Source: Gemmatimonadota bacterium (GTDB lineage: Bacteria > Gemmatimonadota > Gemmatimonadetes > Longimicrobiales > Gaopeijiaceae). Taken from it: a stretch of 35,311 bases of DNA. Below the pieces are notes generated by a model that did not search any database, was not told where the DNA came from, and worked only from the letters and a program-made list of their open reading frames with translations. Positions 1-6,897 of this stretch are shown here, piece after piece (positions within the stretch are counted from its first letter, which is position 1; each line of letters begins with the position of its first letter). Where the stretch lies: NCBI GenBank assembly GCA_007126575.1, contig SLBA01000021.1:1-35311 (forward strand), in the 5' to 3' direction. A program made the position numbers and the translations under genes.

Positions 1-120
1 AAGCTCGATGAGGTAGGCCCGCAGGTACTCCTGCAGTGACCGGCCGGTGGCGGCGGCCCGCGAGGCAAGCTCGTTCCCGATTTCGTCGGGAACGTCCCGG
101 ATGGTGATCGAGCGGCTCAT
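1..120 (-). CDS. FitA/VapB-type ribbon-helix-helix antitoxin, N-terminal part (runs off left edge)
   Basis: The first 40 codons of a minus-strand gene are visible; the rest lies beyond the window. The protein begins MSRSITIRDVPDEIGNELAS and continues with a helix ending in SLQEYLRAYLIEL. This matches the short beta strand plus two helices of Arc/MetJ-like (ribbon-helix-helix) antitoxins of the FitA/VapB kind, which bind DNA as dimers and neutralise a PIN-domain RNase. The ATG at 118-120 fits the N-terminal strand exactly. The partner toxin, if present, should follow directly to the left and is not visible. A 10-bp perfect palindrome (139-148) and a promoter-like sequence lie just upstream, in keeping with autoregulation. 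Family call is firm; the pairing is inference. Confidence 0.8.
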   Translation of the reverse strand, partial: MSRSITIRDVPDEIGNELASRAAATGRSLQEYLRAYLIEL

Positions 121-126
121 GGCATC

Positions 127-155
127 ATAATGGTGGCAATGCATGCATAATGCAA
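127..155 (-). promoter_or_regulatory. Promoter and palindromic operator of the FitA-type antitoxin
   Basis: Read on the minus strand there is TTGCAT, a 17-nt spacer, CATTAT and then six bases to the ATG at 120, which would give a leaderless or nearly leaderless mRNA. Inside the spacer lies the perfect 10-bp palindrome ATGCATGCAT (139-148). Ribbon-helix-helix antitoxins repress their own promoter through short inverted repeats, so this is a plausible operator. No SD site is visible. Seen: the motifs. Inferred: their use. Confidence 0.45.
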
Positions 156-157
156 GT

Positions 158-196
158 AGGGGCGCGGCTGACGCGCCCCTCGCCTTCGGGCGGGTT
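158..196. terminator. Two adjacent GC-rich hairpins
   Basis: AGGGGCGCG (158-166) and CGCGCCCCT (172-180) form a perfect 9-bp stem with a 5-nt loop. Directly after it, CGCC and GGCG enclose a TTCG tetraloop. There is no clear T-run on either side. The hairpins lie between the broken DUF433 gene and the antitoxin gene, both on the minus strand. They could end transcription coming from the former or act as a structured leader. Confidence 0.45.
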
Positions 197-591
197 CTCC
201 TTCGCGCCGGCCACGTCGCCGTCCGGAGCGAACACCGCAGGCATGCAGTGGGTGATCACCGAGCGTCTCTGACCGGACGACTCGGTCACCGCGTAGCAAG
301 GATGTGACAGCCCCTTTCAGGAGCCTCAAGCAGAACCGCTTGATACAGGGTAAACCACATCTGCCTTCAGCGCCTCCGCCGCGAACCACCGGTTTTCCCA
401 TCATGATCTTCGGATCGGACACGATCAGTTCATGCATCGACATCTCCTCGACCCGACCCCTTCGGCTCCACCCTGAGGTTCATCTGCAGTTCATACCCCG
501 TATGACTCTCGAATAATCCCGTCGGCTGGACCGACCGCCCGGTGGCCCACTTGCGCCGGAGAGGGCAGGTTGAACATATTTTTCTCAGCGA

Positions 592-632
592 CAGATCAGA
601 TCTTAATAGGTCCTTGATATGTTCAGATCAGA
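592..632. promoter_or_regulatory. Direct repeat CAGATCAGA around the Phd gene start (possible operator)
   Basis: The 9-mer CAGATCAGA occurs at 592-600 and again at 624-632, 32 bp apart (three helical turns), flanking the start codon at 619. The first copy is part of GATCAGATC, which is self-complementary around one central base. Phd/YefM antitoxins repress their own operon by binding repeated short palindromes near the start, so this is a reasonable operator candidate. No convincing -35/-10 pair was recognised. Confidence 0.35.
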
Positions 633-957
633 CGACATCTACCCGGTTACCGACTTCGTGCGCAATCACAAGCGGCATCAGGAGCGCCTCAGTGAGACGG
701 GCCGCCCCGAGCTGCTCACCATCAATGGCTCTCCCGAAATTGTGCTCCAGGATGTCCGCGCCTACGAACGCGAGGCAGAAGAGGCGGTGAAGCTCCGGGA
801 GGAAAATCGGAACCTCCACGATCGCGTCGAAGAGCTGGAGACGTTGATGGCGCTCGACGAAGCGTATGCCGAGTTCGAGCGCGGGGAGGGGCGGAGCATG
901 AAGGAGGTCCTGCCCGCTCTTCGTGAGCGCCTCGGGTTGCACGCGCCCGCCCCTTGA
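619..957 (+). CDS. Phd/YefM-family antitoxin
   Basis: This 112-residue protein has an N-terminal half matching the Phd/YefM fold: a start with conserved spacing to PVTDF, the helix RNHKRHQERLSETGRPELLT, then INGSPEIVLQDVRAYE, the strand-helix segment of the DNA-binding domain. The C-terminal 60 residues are charged and helical, probably partly coiled coil (about residues 50-80), and should wrap the toxin. At 112 residues it is longer than the usual 80-90, the extra length being C-terminal. The stop codon overlaps the TTG start of the next gene (TTGA at 954-957), the usual antitoxin-first arrangement with coupled translation. The SD site is weak (AGG). Confidence 0.85.
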   Translation: MFRSDDIYPVTDFVRNHKRHQERLSETGRPELLTINGSPEIVLQDVRAYEREAEEAVKLREENRNLHDRVEELETLMALDEAYAEFERGEGRSMKEVLPALRERLGLHAPAP

Positions 958-1304
958 GGTCGTTCGAGGTTCTCCTGGCCCCGCGGCTGACCGTCGACGT
1001 CGAGAAGCACGTCGCTCACCTGCGGGAGCTCGAAGCGGAGGGCGAGCTCCGCGACGGATACTCCGAAGCCTGGTACTCGGCGTTCGAGGAAACCCTGGTC
1101 CGCCTCCAGACCCTCGCCGAACGTCATCCGTACGCTCCCGAACGGGAGGCCTGGGGTCGCGATGTACGGAACGCTCTCTTCGCCGACTACCGTATCCTGT
1201 ATCTCGTGGTGGAAGAGCATGTCTGGGTCATGCGGGTCCGGCATCAACGTCAGGCTCAGCTGAAGCGGCCAGGTCCCGGGACGGCATACTCGCCTCCGCG
1301 CTGA
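954..1304 (+). CDS. RelE/ParE-family toxin
   Basis: This 116-residue protein starts with TTG inside the stop of the Phd-type gene. The RelE/ParE superfamily is recognised from the core LTVDVEKHVAHLRELEAEG, then LQTLAERHPYAPE, and the C-terminal strands ADYRILYLVVEEHVWVMRV ending in RHQRQ. Members are either ribosome-dependent mRNA endonucleases (RelE) or gyrase poisons (ParE); the sequence alone does not tell which. The family's C-terminal basic residues are present. The last 12 residues (GPGTAYSPPR) look like an extension beyond the fold. The pair appears intact. An alternative start is unlikely because no ATG or GTG precedes the conserved strand in frame. Confidence 0.8.
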   Translation: MRSFEVLLAPRLTVDVEKHVAHLRELEAEGELRDGYSEAWYSAFEETLVRLQTLAERHPYAPEREAWGRDVRNALFADYRILYLVVEEHVWVMRVRHQRQAQLKRPGPGTAYSPPR

Positions 1305-1409
1305 TCACCCGGGTCCGGCCGCCGATCCAGCAGACCCGTACAAAGCGCTTCGCCGATCGAGCCGGACCCAGATGTGGCGGCCTTTCGCGGCCTGGAACGC
1401 CCGAGCGAT

Positions 1410-1985
1410 TCACTCGCCCCGGGTCACGATCCAGAACGCCCGCGACGTGAGATGCTCGACGGGCACCGGGTCCCCGGGGGAAGGCCCGTACCCGGTCCCA
1501 TCCCAGAACGCACGGGTCACCACCAGTCGATGGATCCCGTCGATGGGCATGGACTCGAAGCGAGGAGACCAGCTCGGTGTGTCGGGGTGTGCCCCGAACA
1601 CACCCAGTTGGAGCGCACGATCCTCGCCGGGCTCGATGACGATGGGGGGGCTCGCGCAATCATTGAGCGCCGGGCTCCATGCGCGCTTCCACTCCTTTCC
1701 ACTCCATCGTTCCAGGCGCAGTGGGAAGCCGCCATTGCAGTTGGGAAGCGAGATGGTCCGGCGCGTCACGTTCGTGATCGAGTACGTCAGCACCCCATAC
1801 CAGCCCGGGCCTTCAGCGTCCAGCACAAAGATCCCGGCTCCCATCCTGATGCCCGCCTCCCCGTCTCCCCCACCGGAGGTGTACGGGTGGAAGGGGCCAT
1901 CCCGGTCCCCACAGGCAACGAGGGCGAGGACCAGGCCGACAAGCAGGAACCGGAGCGTCGGGAGCAGAGCCGCAGGGGGAGTCAT
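1410..1985 (-). CDS. Small secreted lipoprotein, function unknown
   Basis: A 191-residue protein with a lipoprotein signal peptide: a hydrophobic stretch (LRFLLVGLVLALVAC) ending in the lipobox LVAC. The mature part contains beta-rich segments such as YGVLTYSITNVTRRTISLP and VIEPGEDRALQLGVF, which read like one Ig-like sandwich of the kind found in many small lipoproteins; this fold is inference. Two cysteines (in PNCNG and NDCASPP) could form a disulfide. The ATG at 1985 was chosen because it sits directly before the signal peptide, with GGAGG about 12 bases upstream; the open frame runs on to 2216 but that upstream part is not protein-like. No operon partner. Confidence 0.65.
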   Translation of the reverse strand: MTPPAALLPTLRFLLVGLVLALVACGDRDGPFHPYTSGGGDGEAGIRMGAGIFVLDAEGPGWYGVLTYSITNVTRRTISLPNCNGGFPLRLERWSGKEWKRAWSPALNDCASPPIVIEPGEDRALQLGVFGAHPDTPSWSPRFESMPIDGIHRLVVTRAFWDGTGYGPSPGDPVPVEHLTSRAFWIVTRGE

Positions 1986-2142
1986 GGTCGGTGGAATCCT
2001 CCGAGGGGGACACGATGCCTCTGTACCAGGAACGACCGGACGCCCCTCCCTGTGACACCCACCGGCTCTGGGGCTGCGGGAGATCCCTGCGGAATCCATC
2101 AGCGCTGCTGAGGCCAGTCGAGGACCAGGGTGTAGGGCCTGA

Positions 2143-2286
2143 GCGGAGGCGATCGAACGCTCCGTGGCCGTGATCGAAGAGGCTCCCTTCCTGAGTGAAG
2201 GACAGAAGCGCGACATCCTCTACAACAATGCCCTGCGCTTCCTAAGGCTCTCGGACGAGGAGATCGCTGCGCACCACGATCGCTGA
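2143..2286 (+). pseudogene. C-terminal remnant of an amidohydrolase (amidohydrolase-2 type)
   Basis: A 47-codon open stretch ends at TGA 2284-2286. It encodes AEAIERSVAVIEEAPFLSEG followed by QKRDILYNNALRFLRLSDEE and IAAHHDR. This is the normal tail of TIM-barrel amidohydrolases of the amidohydrolase-2 family, where the SEEQKRDILYNNAARFL segment is the last helix. A stop codon at 2140 lies directly upstream in frame, and none of the metal-binding barrel remains. The piece is therefore a relic of a lost gene, cut by a rearrangement upstream. It supports the view of the first 2.3 kb as a zone of gene turnover. Confidence 0.6.
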
Positions 2287-2363
2287 CCTCGACAGAACCG
2301 GCCTCGACTTCAAGTCGTTCCTCTCCTGCCCAGATCCAGGCGTCCGGGCCATGGCGAAGCCGT

Positions 2364-4253
2364 TCACCTCCTCCGCTTCTTCACCCACGCCCTCTGGCGC
2401 TCCACCAGGAGATCCCAGAGCCGGTCCCCATCGTCCTCGCCGGACTCGATCAGCTCGTCGCGCCACACAAGCCAGGTTCGAGTGAGCTCCCGCAGCCGGT
2501 TGATGGCCCGGATGCTGTCCTCTTCACTGAGGGGTGGCGGGACCTCACCCATATGGGGCCGGAGGAGTCGGTACTCCATGTCGTCGAGCACTGGGTCTCG
2601 CCACATGCGCACTTCCAGATCCAGCAGGTCTCCGGCGGGCGCGGTCTCGAGCCGGGTTTCGATGAGATCCCGGTCGTCCAGCACGGCGGCGGCCCAGGGG
2701 CATTCGATCCCCACCTCCCGCTCCAGGAACCGGAAGAACCGGTCGAGTGATACCGGCATGCGTCGGGCCCGGGTGCGTCCCCCCTCGGTGTGCAGGGGAT
2801 GCCAGTCCAGGAGGAACGATCGGAGGTCCCGCTCATGGAGGCCGTTCAGGGCCACGCCCTCCACCACGACCAGGAAATACACGAACTCCGCAGCGTTCCG
2901 CACATGGGTCATGATCGTCGGTTCGGTGAGGCCTTGCCGGTGGAGAGAAGACCCAAAGTCGTTGACGATGTCGATGCCCGCAGCGTAGGCCTCCCGGACG
3001 CTGCCCTCCGGCGCCGACGCGTCCGCATCCTCCTCCAGGGCGAGGAAGGTACCCGGTCGCGCCTCGGGGCCCCGTGCGTACCCGGGCTCGAGCACAGGAG
3101 GGGGATCGCTCGACTCCGGGCCGAAGAGTTCATACACCTCGGTGCCCGTGTCCGGGCTCGTCCATCTCGGGAGGGGTACCCCGTCGGCGTCGGCCCTCTC
3201 CCTGGCGTCCAGGTACTCGGGGATGAGGGTGAGGGCCTCCGAAAGCATGCGCAGGTCCGATCGCGCGACGCCGCCACCGGGGGTGTTCAAGGCCACAAGG
3301 GTCGGGTACGCGGAGGGCGACGCCACGGGCCACCCCTTGCGGGCGACCTCACGTCGCATGGGCCGGGGGAGTTCGTGGGCGTTGTCGAAAAGGAGGGTGA
3401 TGGAGCGTCCTCGAAGGGCATCCATGGGATCGAGGCCCTCGTCCCCGAAGGAGACGGTCTCGAGGAAGGCCACGAGGTTCTCCGCTTCCGGATAGACCGC
3501 GAGGCCGAACACTTCTCCCCCCTGCCCCATGACGGAGGCTCCCCGGGGGGATCCCTCGCGGGGCTGGATGGCCAGGGGCATCCCGTCTGACAGGACGGTC
3601 CAGGGCGCGGCGCGGAAGAACTCGGCCGCGGCCCGGAAGAGGGCAGCCACGTCGGCGTCCGGAAGCCCCCAGGCGGACCAGGTGTCCGGCGCGGACATGG
3701 GAGGCCAGATCTCCGTTCCCGAGATGTCCTCCACCATGGCCCGGGCCGGATCATGGAGCCGATCGAAGGTGCCCAGCGCCTCGACCTCGATCCCGGAGCC
3801 GTCGAGGAGGAGAGCCAGCTCCGCCGCCTCCTCCGGGTAGACCACGTTCAGGAAGCGGGGGCGTGCCCCGGTCAGCCGCATGGCGTCTTCGAGGACCCGG
3901 TGGAGCGCGGCGGCGACCGCGTCGGCTTCGCCCGAAAGGGTGGTAAGCATGTCCAGGGCCAGGACGCAATTTCGCGTCACCACCATCGTCACCACCGGGC
4001 GGGCGTCCGGATCCGTTTCGATGCTCGACGGGAGGGGAATGGCCCCCACCTCCCACGTCCCGTCCCTGCGGGCAGATTCCCTCAGGTGCGCTCTGGACTC
4101 CGGGTGGGCGTAGAGGCTCTCCGAGTTGAGCCCCTTAAGGTTCGGGTCCGATCGCATCCGCTCCGCCTCGCGCTCGAAGTCGGCGCGCAGGCAGCAGCTC
4201 TTGTACTTCCTTCCGGACCCGCATGGGCAGGGATCGTTTCGTCCGGGGGGCAT
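2364..4253 (-). CDS. SEC-C motif protein, function unknown (629 aa)
   Basis: The protein opens with MPPGRNDPCPCGSGRKYKSC, a SEC-C zinc-binding motif (C9, C11, C20, C21; spacing CxCx8CC). SEC-C is best known from the SecA C-terminus, where it binds SecB and ribosomes; as a stand-alone module it appears in many uncharacterised proteins, usually at one end. Residues about 60-400 are a mixed alpha/beta part I do not recognise. Residues about 440-520 are helical (GLTEPTIMTHVRNAAEFVYF and a later LDRFFRFLEREVG) and resemble the core-binding fold of tyrosine recombinases, but no catalytic domain follows; this is a loose resemblance. The C-terminus is very basic (KKRRR). The ATG at 4253 was chosen because SEC-C normally starts right there; the open frame extends to 4496 with non-protein-like sequence. 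It is divergent from the DUF2007-type gene. Confidence 0.75.
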   Translation of the reverse strand: MPPGRNDPCPCGSGRKYKSCCLRADFEREAERMRSDPNLKGLNSESLYAHPESRAHLRESARRDGTWEVGAIPLPSSIETDPDARPVVTMVVTRNCVLALDMLTTLSGEADAVAAALHRVLEDAMRLTGARPRFLNVVYPEEAAELALLLDGSGIEVEALGTFDRLHDPARAMVEDISGTEIWPPMSAPDTWSAWGLPDADVAALFRAAAEFFRAAPWTVLSDGMPLAIQPREGSPRGASVMGQGGEVFGLAVYPEAENLVAFLETVSFGDEGLDPMDALRGRSITLLFDNAHELPRPMRREVARKGWPVASPSAYPTLVALNTPGGGVARSDLRMLSEALTLIPEYLDARERADADGVPLPRWTSPDTGTEVYELFGPESSDPPPVLEPGYARGPEARPGTFLALEEDADASAPEGSVREAYAAGIDIVNDFGSSLHRQGLTEPTIMTHVRNAAEFVYFLVVVEGVALNGLHERDLRSFLLDWHPLHTEGGRTRARRMPVSLDRFFRFLEREVGIECPWAAAVLDDRDLIETRLETAPAGDLLDLEVRMWRDPVLDDMEYRLLRPHMGEVPPPLSEEDSIRAINRLRELTRTWLVWRDELIESGEDDGDRLWDLLVERQRAWVKKRRR

Positions 4254-4485
4254 GGGCTCTGGGGCTTGGAGGATGAGGGTGGGAATCGATGAGCGAGGGG
4301 GTTCGGCCGGCCCACGAGGTGCTGGACCCCGATCGTCGCGGAATATTCGAAGGTATGGGGACCAGTCGCAAGGCTCGGCCGGAACGCGTCGAGGCCGCCC
4401 GGTCGTGACCCCCGGTGACACCCGAGGGCACTGCGGGGTACAGGAAAGGACACTCTGGTCGATCACCTCTGTACGGGAGGACAGC

Positions 4486-4716
4486 ATGAGCTTCACCGAA
4501 CGGGTAGTTCAGTTCGGATTTCGCCACGAAGCGGAGTTCGCGAAGGGGTATCTGGACGACGCCGGGATCGATTCCTTCCTCGAGGTGGACGACGCGGGGG
4601 GGAACCTGGGGTTCGCACTGGAGAGCGGGGCCACGCTGATGGTGCGCACCACCGATCTCCCCCGGGCCCGGCAGGTGCTCTCCGAGGCGGGCGTGCTGGA
4701 GGACGGCGAGGCGTGA
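4486..4716 (+). CDS. DUF2007-type small protein
   Basis: A 76-residue cytoplasmic protein with a clear SD site (GGGAGG, 4475-4480). It has one ferredoxin-like domain: VVQFGFRHEAEFAKGYLDDA, then GIDSFLEVDDAGG, a strand LMVRTTDLPRARQVL and a final helix. This is the pattern of the DUF2007 family (putative signal-transducing protein), a small alpha/beta domain in which a helix follows the first strand and the last helix begins with DLxRARxVL. No enzymatic residues are known for the family. The stop overlaps a GTG that opens a 37-codon frame downstream. The divergent neighbour is the SEC-C protein, with about 230 bp between the two starts. Confidence 0.75.
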   Translation: MSFTERVVQFGFRHEAEFAKGYLDDAGIDSFLEVDDAGGNLGFALESGATLMVRTTDLPRARQVLSEAGVLEDGEA

Positions 4717-4826
4717 ACAAGCCCGGCGTTCCCGCGCCGGTGGTGCCAACCCGGTTCACTCGTGCGGAGCTGGTCGACGCGGACGGACATCTGCTGATCC
4801 GGCCGAAGTACATGAAGGGGTGCTGA
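4713..4826 (+). CDS. Possible 37-aa ORF coupled to the DUF2007-type gene
   Basis: GTG at 4713-4715 overlaps the TGA of the preceding gene (GTGA), the standard arrangement for translational coupling. The frame encodes 37 residues ending in PKYMKGC. The middle part (RFTRAELVDADGHLLIRPKY) is protein-like and uses G/C-ending codons as neighbours do. No family recognised and no SD site of its own. It may be a real small protein, a remnant of a longer second gene, or chance. After it, 4827-5003 holds no gene I can support. Confidence 0.3.
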   Translation: MNKPGVPAPVVPTRFTRAELVDADGHLLIRPKYMKGC

Positions 4827-5003
4827 GGGGCAAGCGAGCCGAAGGGGCCCGGTCCAGGCGACGCGACACGAAGGACCCGTGCACGCGCCCGGACTCGTCG
4901 ACGTCGAGGTCGCGCAAGGACTCCGCACACCCTCGGCGAGCTTGCCCGCGCTCCGGATCTCGGGCTACGTTCGCCGCTGCTCCCCCAAGGCAGGACCGCT
5001 ACC

Positions 5004-5948
5004 ATGCACCTGATTTCCCGTTGCGCCGCATTCCTCGGCGCCGCCATCCTCCTGGCCGCGTGCGACGCCGGGCCCGACCCCGACGCACCGGCCCGCGCCG
5101 ACATGCCTGCCGGTGCCGGTGCGTCCGCCAGCCCGGAAGCGGCCTCCCCGGTCCCCGAACATGAGGTCCAGCGCCTCGCCAGGGATGCCACCGAACGCCT
5201 GACTGCAACCGAGGGAGGACAGCTCGTCCTGGAGGCCATCGACGCCCACGGAGGCCTCGAGGCCTGGTACGGCGCCCCGACCAGCTCGTATACCTGGGAA
5301 TACGCCAATGTCGGAAGCGACGTGCGCTTCCGCTCCTTCCTGGTGGCCGACAACCGCACTCGCGAGGTCTACCATGATTTGCTCGAGACGGGCTCGTTCG
5401 ACGATGCTCGCTCCGTCGACGCCCGCTTCGCATGGGATGGCAGCGAGGCGTGGATCCACCCCGACACCATCCGGCAGCCGAATCCTCACTTCTGGGCCAC
5501 CTCGGGCTACTACTTCCAGCAGATCCCCTTCGTGCTCGCGGACCCCGGAGTGAACTACCGGCTCCTGCCCGACGAGGAGCTGAATGGTCAAAGCTACCGG
5601 ATGGTGCGCTGCTGGTTCGATGCGGGCACCGGCGAAACGTCGGGCGACTCCTACACGCTGTATGTGCACCCGGAGTCCGGTCGGGTGGACGCCATCCGCT
5701 ATACCGTCTCCTACGGGCGCGACGTGGAGCCCGACGCCGACCTCCAGCAGACGCTCTTCACCTACGAGGACCACGTGACCGTCGAGGGCCTCACGACGGC
5801 CACCCGGTACCGGGGCTATGGGTGGACGCCGGACGGGGGACGAGGCGAGTTCAGGAACGAGGCCTTCGCGGACAGCATCTCGTTCTCGCGGCCCTTCCAG
5901 CGGGAACGGCTCGAAGCCCCCGAGGGGGCGCGGCACGTGGGGGGATGA
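5004..5948 (+). CDS. DUF6503-like lipoprotein
   Basis: A 314-residue lipoprotein: the signal peptide ends in lipobox LAAC with Cys20, followed by a Pro/Ala-rich linker to about residue 50. The mature domain begins with a helix (GGQLVLEAIDAHGGLEAWYG), then repeated antiparallel strands: RFSFLVADN-like segments, FAWDGSEAWIHPDTI, ATSGYYFQQIPFVLADPGVN, LNGQSYRMVRCWFDAG, YTLYVHPESGRVDAIRYTV. The order 'AHGGxxAW ... dGxeAW ... PFvLaDPGvn ... vhPeTGrvd' is that of DUF6503, a LolA-like half-barrel found in envelope proteins. A role in binding a lipophilic ligand in the periplasm is inference. SD weak (AGGCAGGA about 11 bases before the ATG). The gene stands alone. Confidence 0.7.
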   Translation: MHLISRCAAFLGAAILLAACDAGPDPDAPARADMPAGAGASASPEAASPVPEHEVQRLARDATERLTATEGGQLVLEAIDAHGGLEAWYGAPTSSYTWEYANVGSDVRFRSFLVADNRTREVYHDLLETGSFDDARSVDARFAWDGSEAWIHPDTIRQPNPHFWATSGYYFQQIPFVLADPGVNYRLLPDEELNGQSYRMVRCWFDAGTGETSGDSYTLYVHPESGRVDAIRYTVSYGRDVEPDADLQQTLFTYEDHVTVEGLTTATRYRGYGWTPDGGRGEFRNEAFADSISFSRPFQRERLEAPEGARHVGG

Positions 5949-6544
5949 GGTGGCCCCATGATTCCGTCTGGCGCCCGCGACCCGCTGGCGGCTCGTGATG
6001 GTTTGCCTGGCCGAGGGCCGGGTTCTATCGCACGTCCGCGCTCGAAGGCCCCGGATTCTGGGCGACACGGGGGGCTGGCGGATGACTGGGCCACGCTGGT
6101 TTCCGGAGCGAACCCCTATATCCGAAGCGCGCGGTACTCGTCCTCGGTCAGCAGTTCCACGGCCATGAGCTCGGCCTCGTCGATTTCTCGAAAGGGTCCG
6201 TAGTGCGACATCGCGTACGTGCTCCGACACAACAATCTCGGCGGTCCCGTGGCTGCTGCGGATTTCGTCATTGCCGGGTTCCCGGACGACCTCTCTGGGG
6301 CCGTACTGACCAGCCTCCTGGAACTCGAGGCCAACTTTTCTCGACCGGGGGACCAGGGGCCAGCCGGCTACGCCGCTCAGATGGGGACATGAACCGTGCA
6401 CTTGACGCGCCTCAGCTCCGCGCCGAAGCGGTAACCGTGGTTTCGACATTTCTGGAGCGGCTGAGGGAGAGGGGAGCGATCTGACGTCCGAGTCGGCCTC
6501 AGAGGCTAGAAGGCTATCCGACGTAGAAGTCCTTCAAGCACCCG
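5949..6544. other. 596 bp without an intact gene; coding-like scraps on both strands
   Basis: No complete gene is supported here. Three scraps have protein-like composition and G/C-ending codons. (1) Plus strand, 6204-6392: an open frame containing GGPVAAADFVIAGFPDDLSG and LTSLLELEANFSRPGDQG, with no start before GTG 6219. (2) Plus strand, 6389-6484: a frame opened by an ATGA overlap with the first, encoding NRALDAPQLRAEAVTVVSTF and LERLRERGAI. (3) Minus strand, 6116-6211: MSHYGPFREIDEAELMAVEL and LTEDEYRALRI, with GGAG 10 bases upstream. Scraps 1 and 2 could be one gene split by a frameshift, since the second reads like a C-terminal helix. I recognise none of them. Best described as a relic zone. 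Confidence 0.35.
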
Positions 6545-6823
6545 CTATCGGCAACCTATGACCTCCTTGCCTTGTCGCCACCAAATCGGCAATAGATCGC
6601 CTCTAAAGAGATGTAGCCGGAGATCTTCGGTCCCCTCCTGAAGTGCCATGCCGAAACAGAACATCCCGGAAATGTCCGGCAACAGCTCCTGCGCGCTCTC
6701 ACCCCGCATCGTGAGCGACTCGGCCGCGGGTGCAATGGCGATCGAGGGTGCCTCGGGCGGAGGCTCGGTCGGCGAGGAATCGCATGCGGCGACCGCAACG
6801 ACAAGAAACAGGACGAGGGCCAC
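6545..6823 (-). CDS. Small lipoprotein, unknown; 5' end uncertain
   Basis: A 92-residue frame starting at GTG 6823. The first 14 residues (ALVLFLVVAVAAC) form the hydrophobic core and lipobox of a lipoprotein signal peptide, but the positive N-terminal region is missing and the frame is closed by TGA just upstream. An ATG-AAG pair seven bases upstream (6830) is out of frame by one and would supply the missing MK start, so either a one-base error or frameshift damaged the 5' end, or translation begins at GTG. The mature part has a Pro-rich linker, then a segment with one cysteine (FCFGM) and a Cys near the C-terminus. No family recognised. It is divergent from the membrane protein at 6898. Confidence 0.45.
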   Translation of the reverse strand: MALVLFLVVAVAACDSSPTEPPPEAPSIAIAPAAESLTMRGESAQELLPDISGMFCFGMALQEGTEDLRLHLFRGDLLPIWWRQGKEVIGCR

Positions 6824-6858
6824 CCTTCATCAGCACTGGCCCTTCGCCCGCGGCCCCC

Positions 6859-6864
6859 TATATT
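6859..6864 (+). promoter_or_regulatory. Probable -10 box TATATT of the 6898 gene
   Basis: TATATT lies 33 bases before the ATG at 6898 in the context CCCCCTATATTCGG. A near-identical CCTATATTCC precedes the luciferase-like gene at 22633. No good -35 is present at 17 bp. The divergent gene at 6823 starts within 40 bases. Confidence 0.35.
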
Positions 6865-6897
6865 CGGAATCTCACACCGACCCTGGGGAGACGCTCC

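Larger units (their letters stand above)
117..437 (-). pseudogene. DUF433-family antitoxin gene, broken after about 20 codons
   Basis: From ATG 437 the product begins MHELIVSDPKIMMGKPVVRG, the typical N-terminus of DUF433 proteins (antitoxins of VapC- or DUF5615-type toxins), in which the GKPVIRG element is normally followed by TRI(P/T)V and a helical DNA-binding part. Here the similarity stops right after VRG and the frame runs on into arginine-rich, non-protein-like sequence up to 117. An SD site (GAGGAG, 444-449) sits six bases before this ATG; an ATG at 441-443 lies too close to it. The break is abrupt, as expected from a deletion or recombination joint rather than a single frameshift; I could not find the lost part in the other frames. 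I read it as a relic. Confidence 0.6.

Noticed and set aside
300-400. PIN-toxin-like C-terminus in another frame of the DUF433 relic (QAVLLEAPERGCHILATR)
   Set aside because: About 18 residues with loose resemblance only; no start, and no conserved acidic residue is visible.
4965-6449. 494-codon minus-strand open frame
   Set aside because: Covers the DUF6503-like lipoprotein gene on the other strand and shows no signal peptide or known motif. Only short pieces around 6116-6211 look coding, in a different frame.
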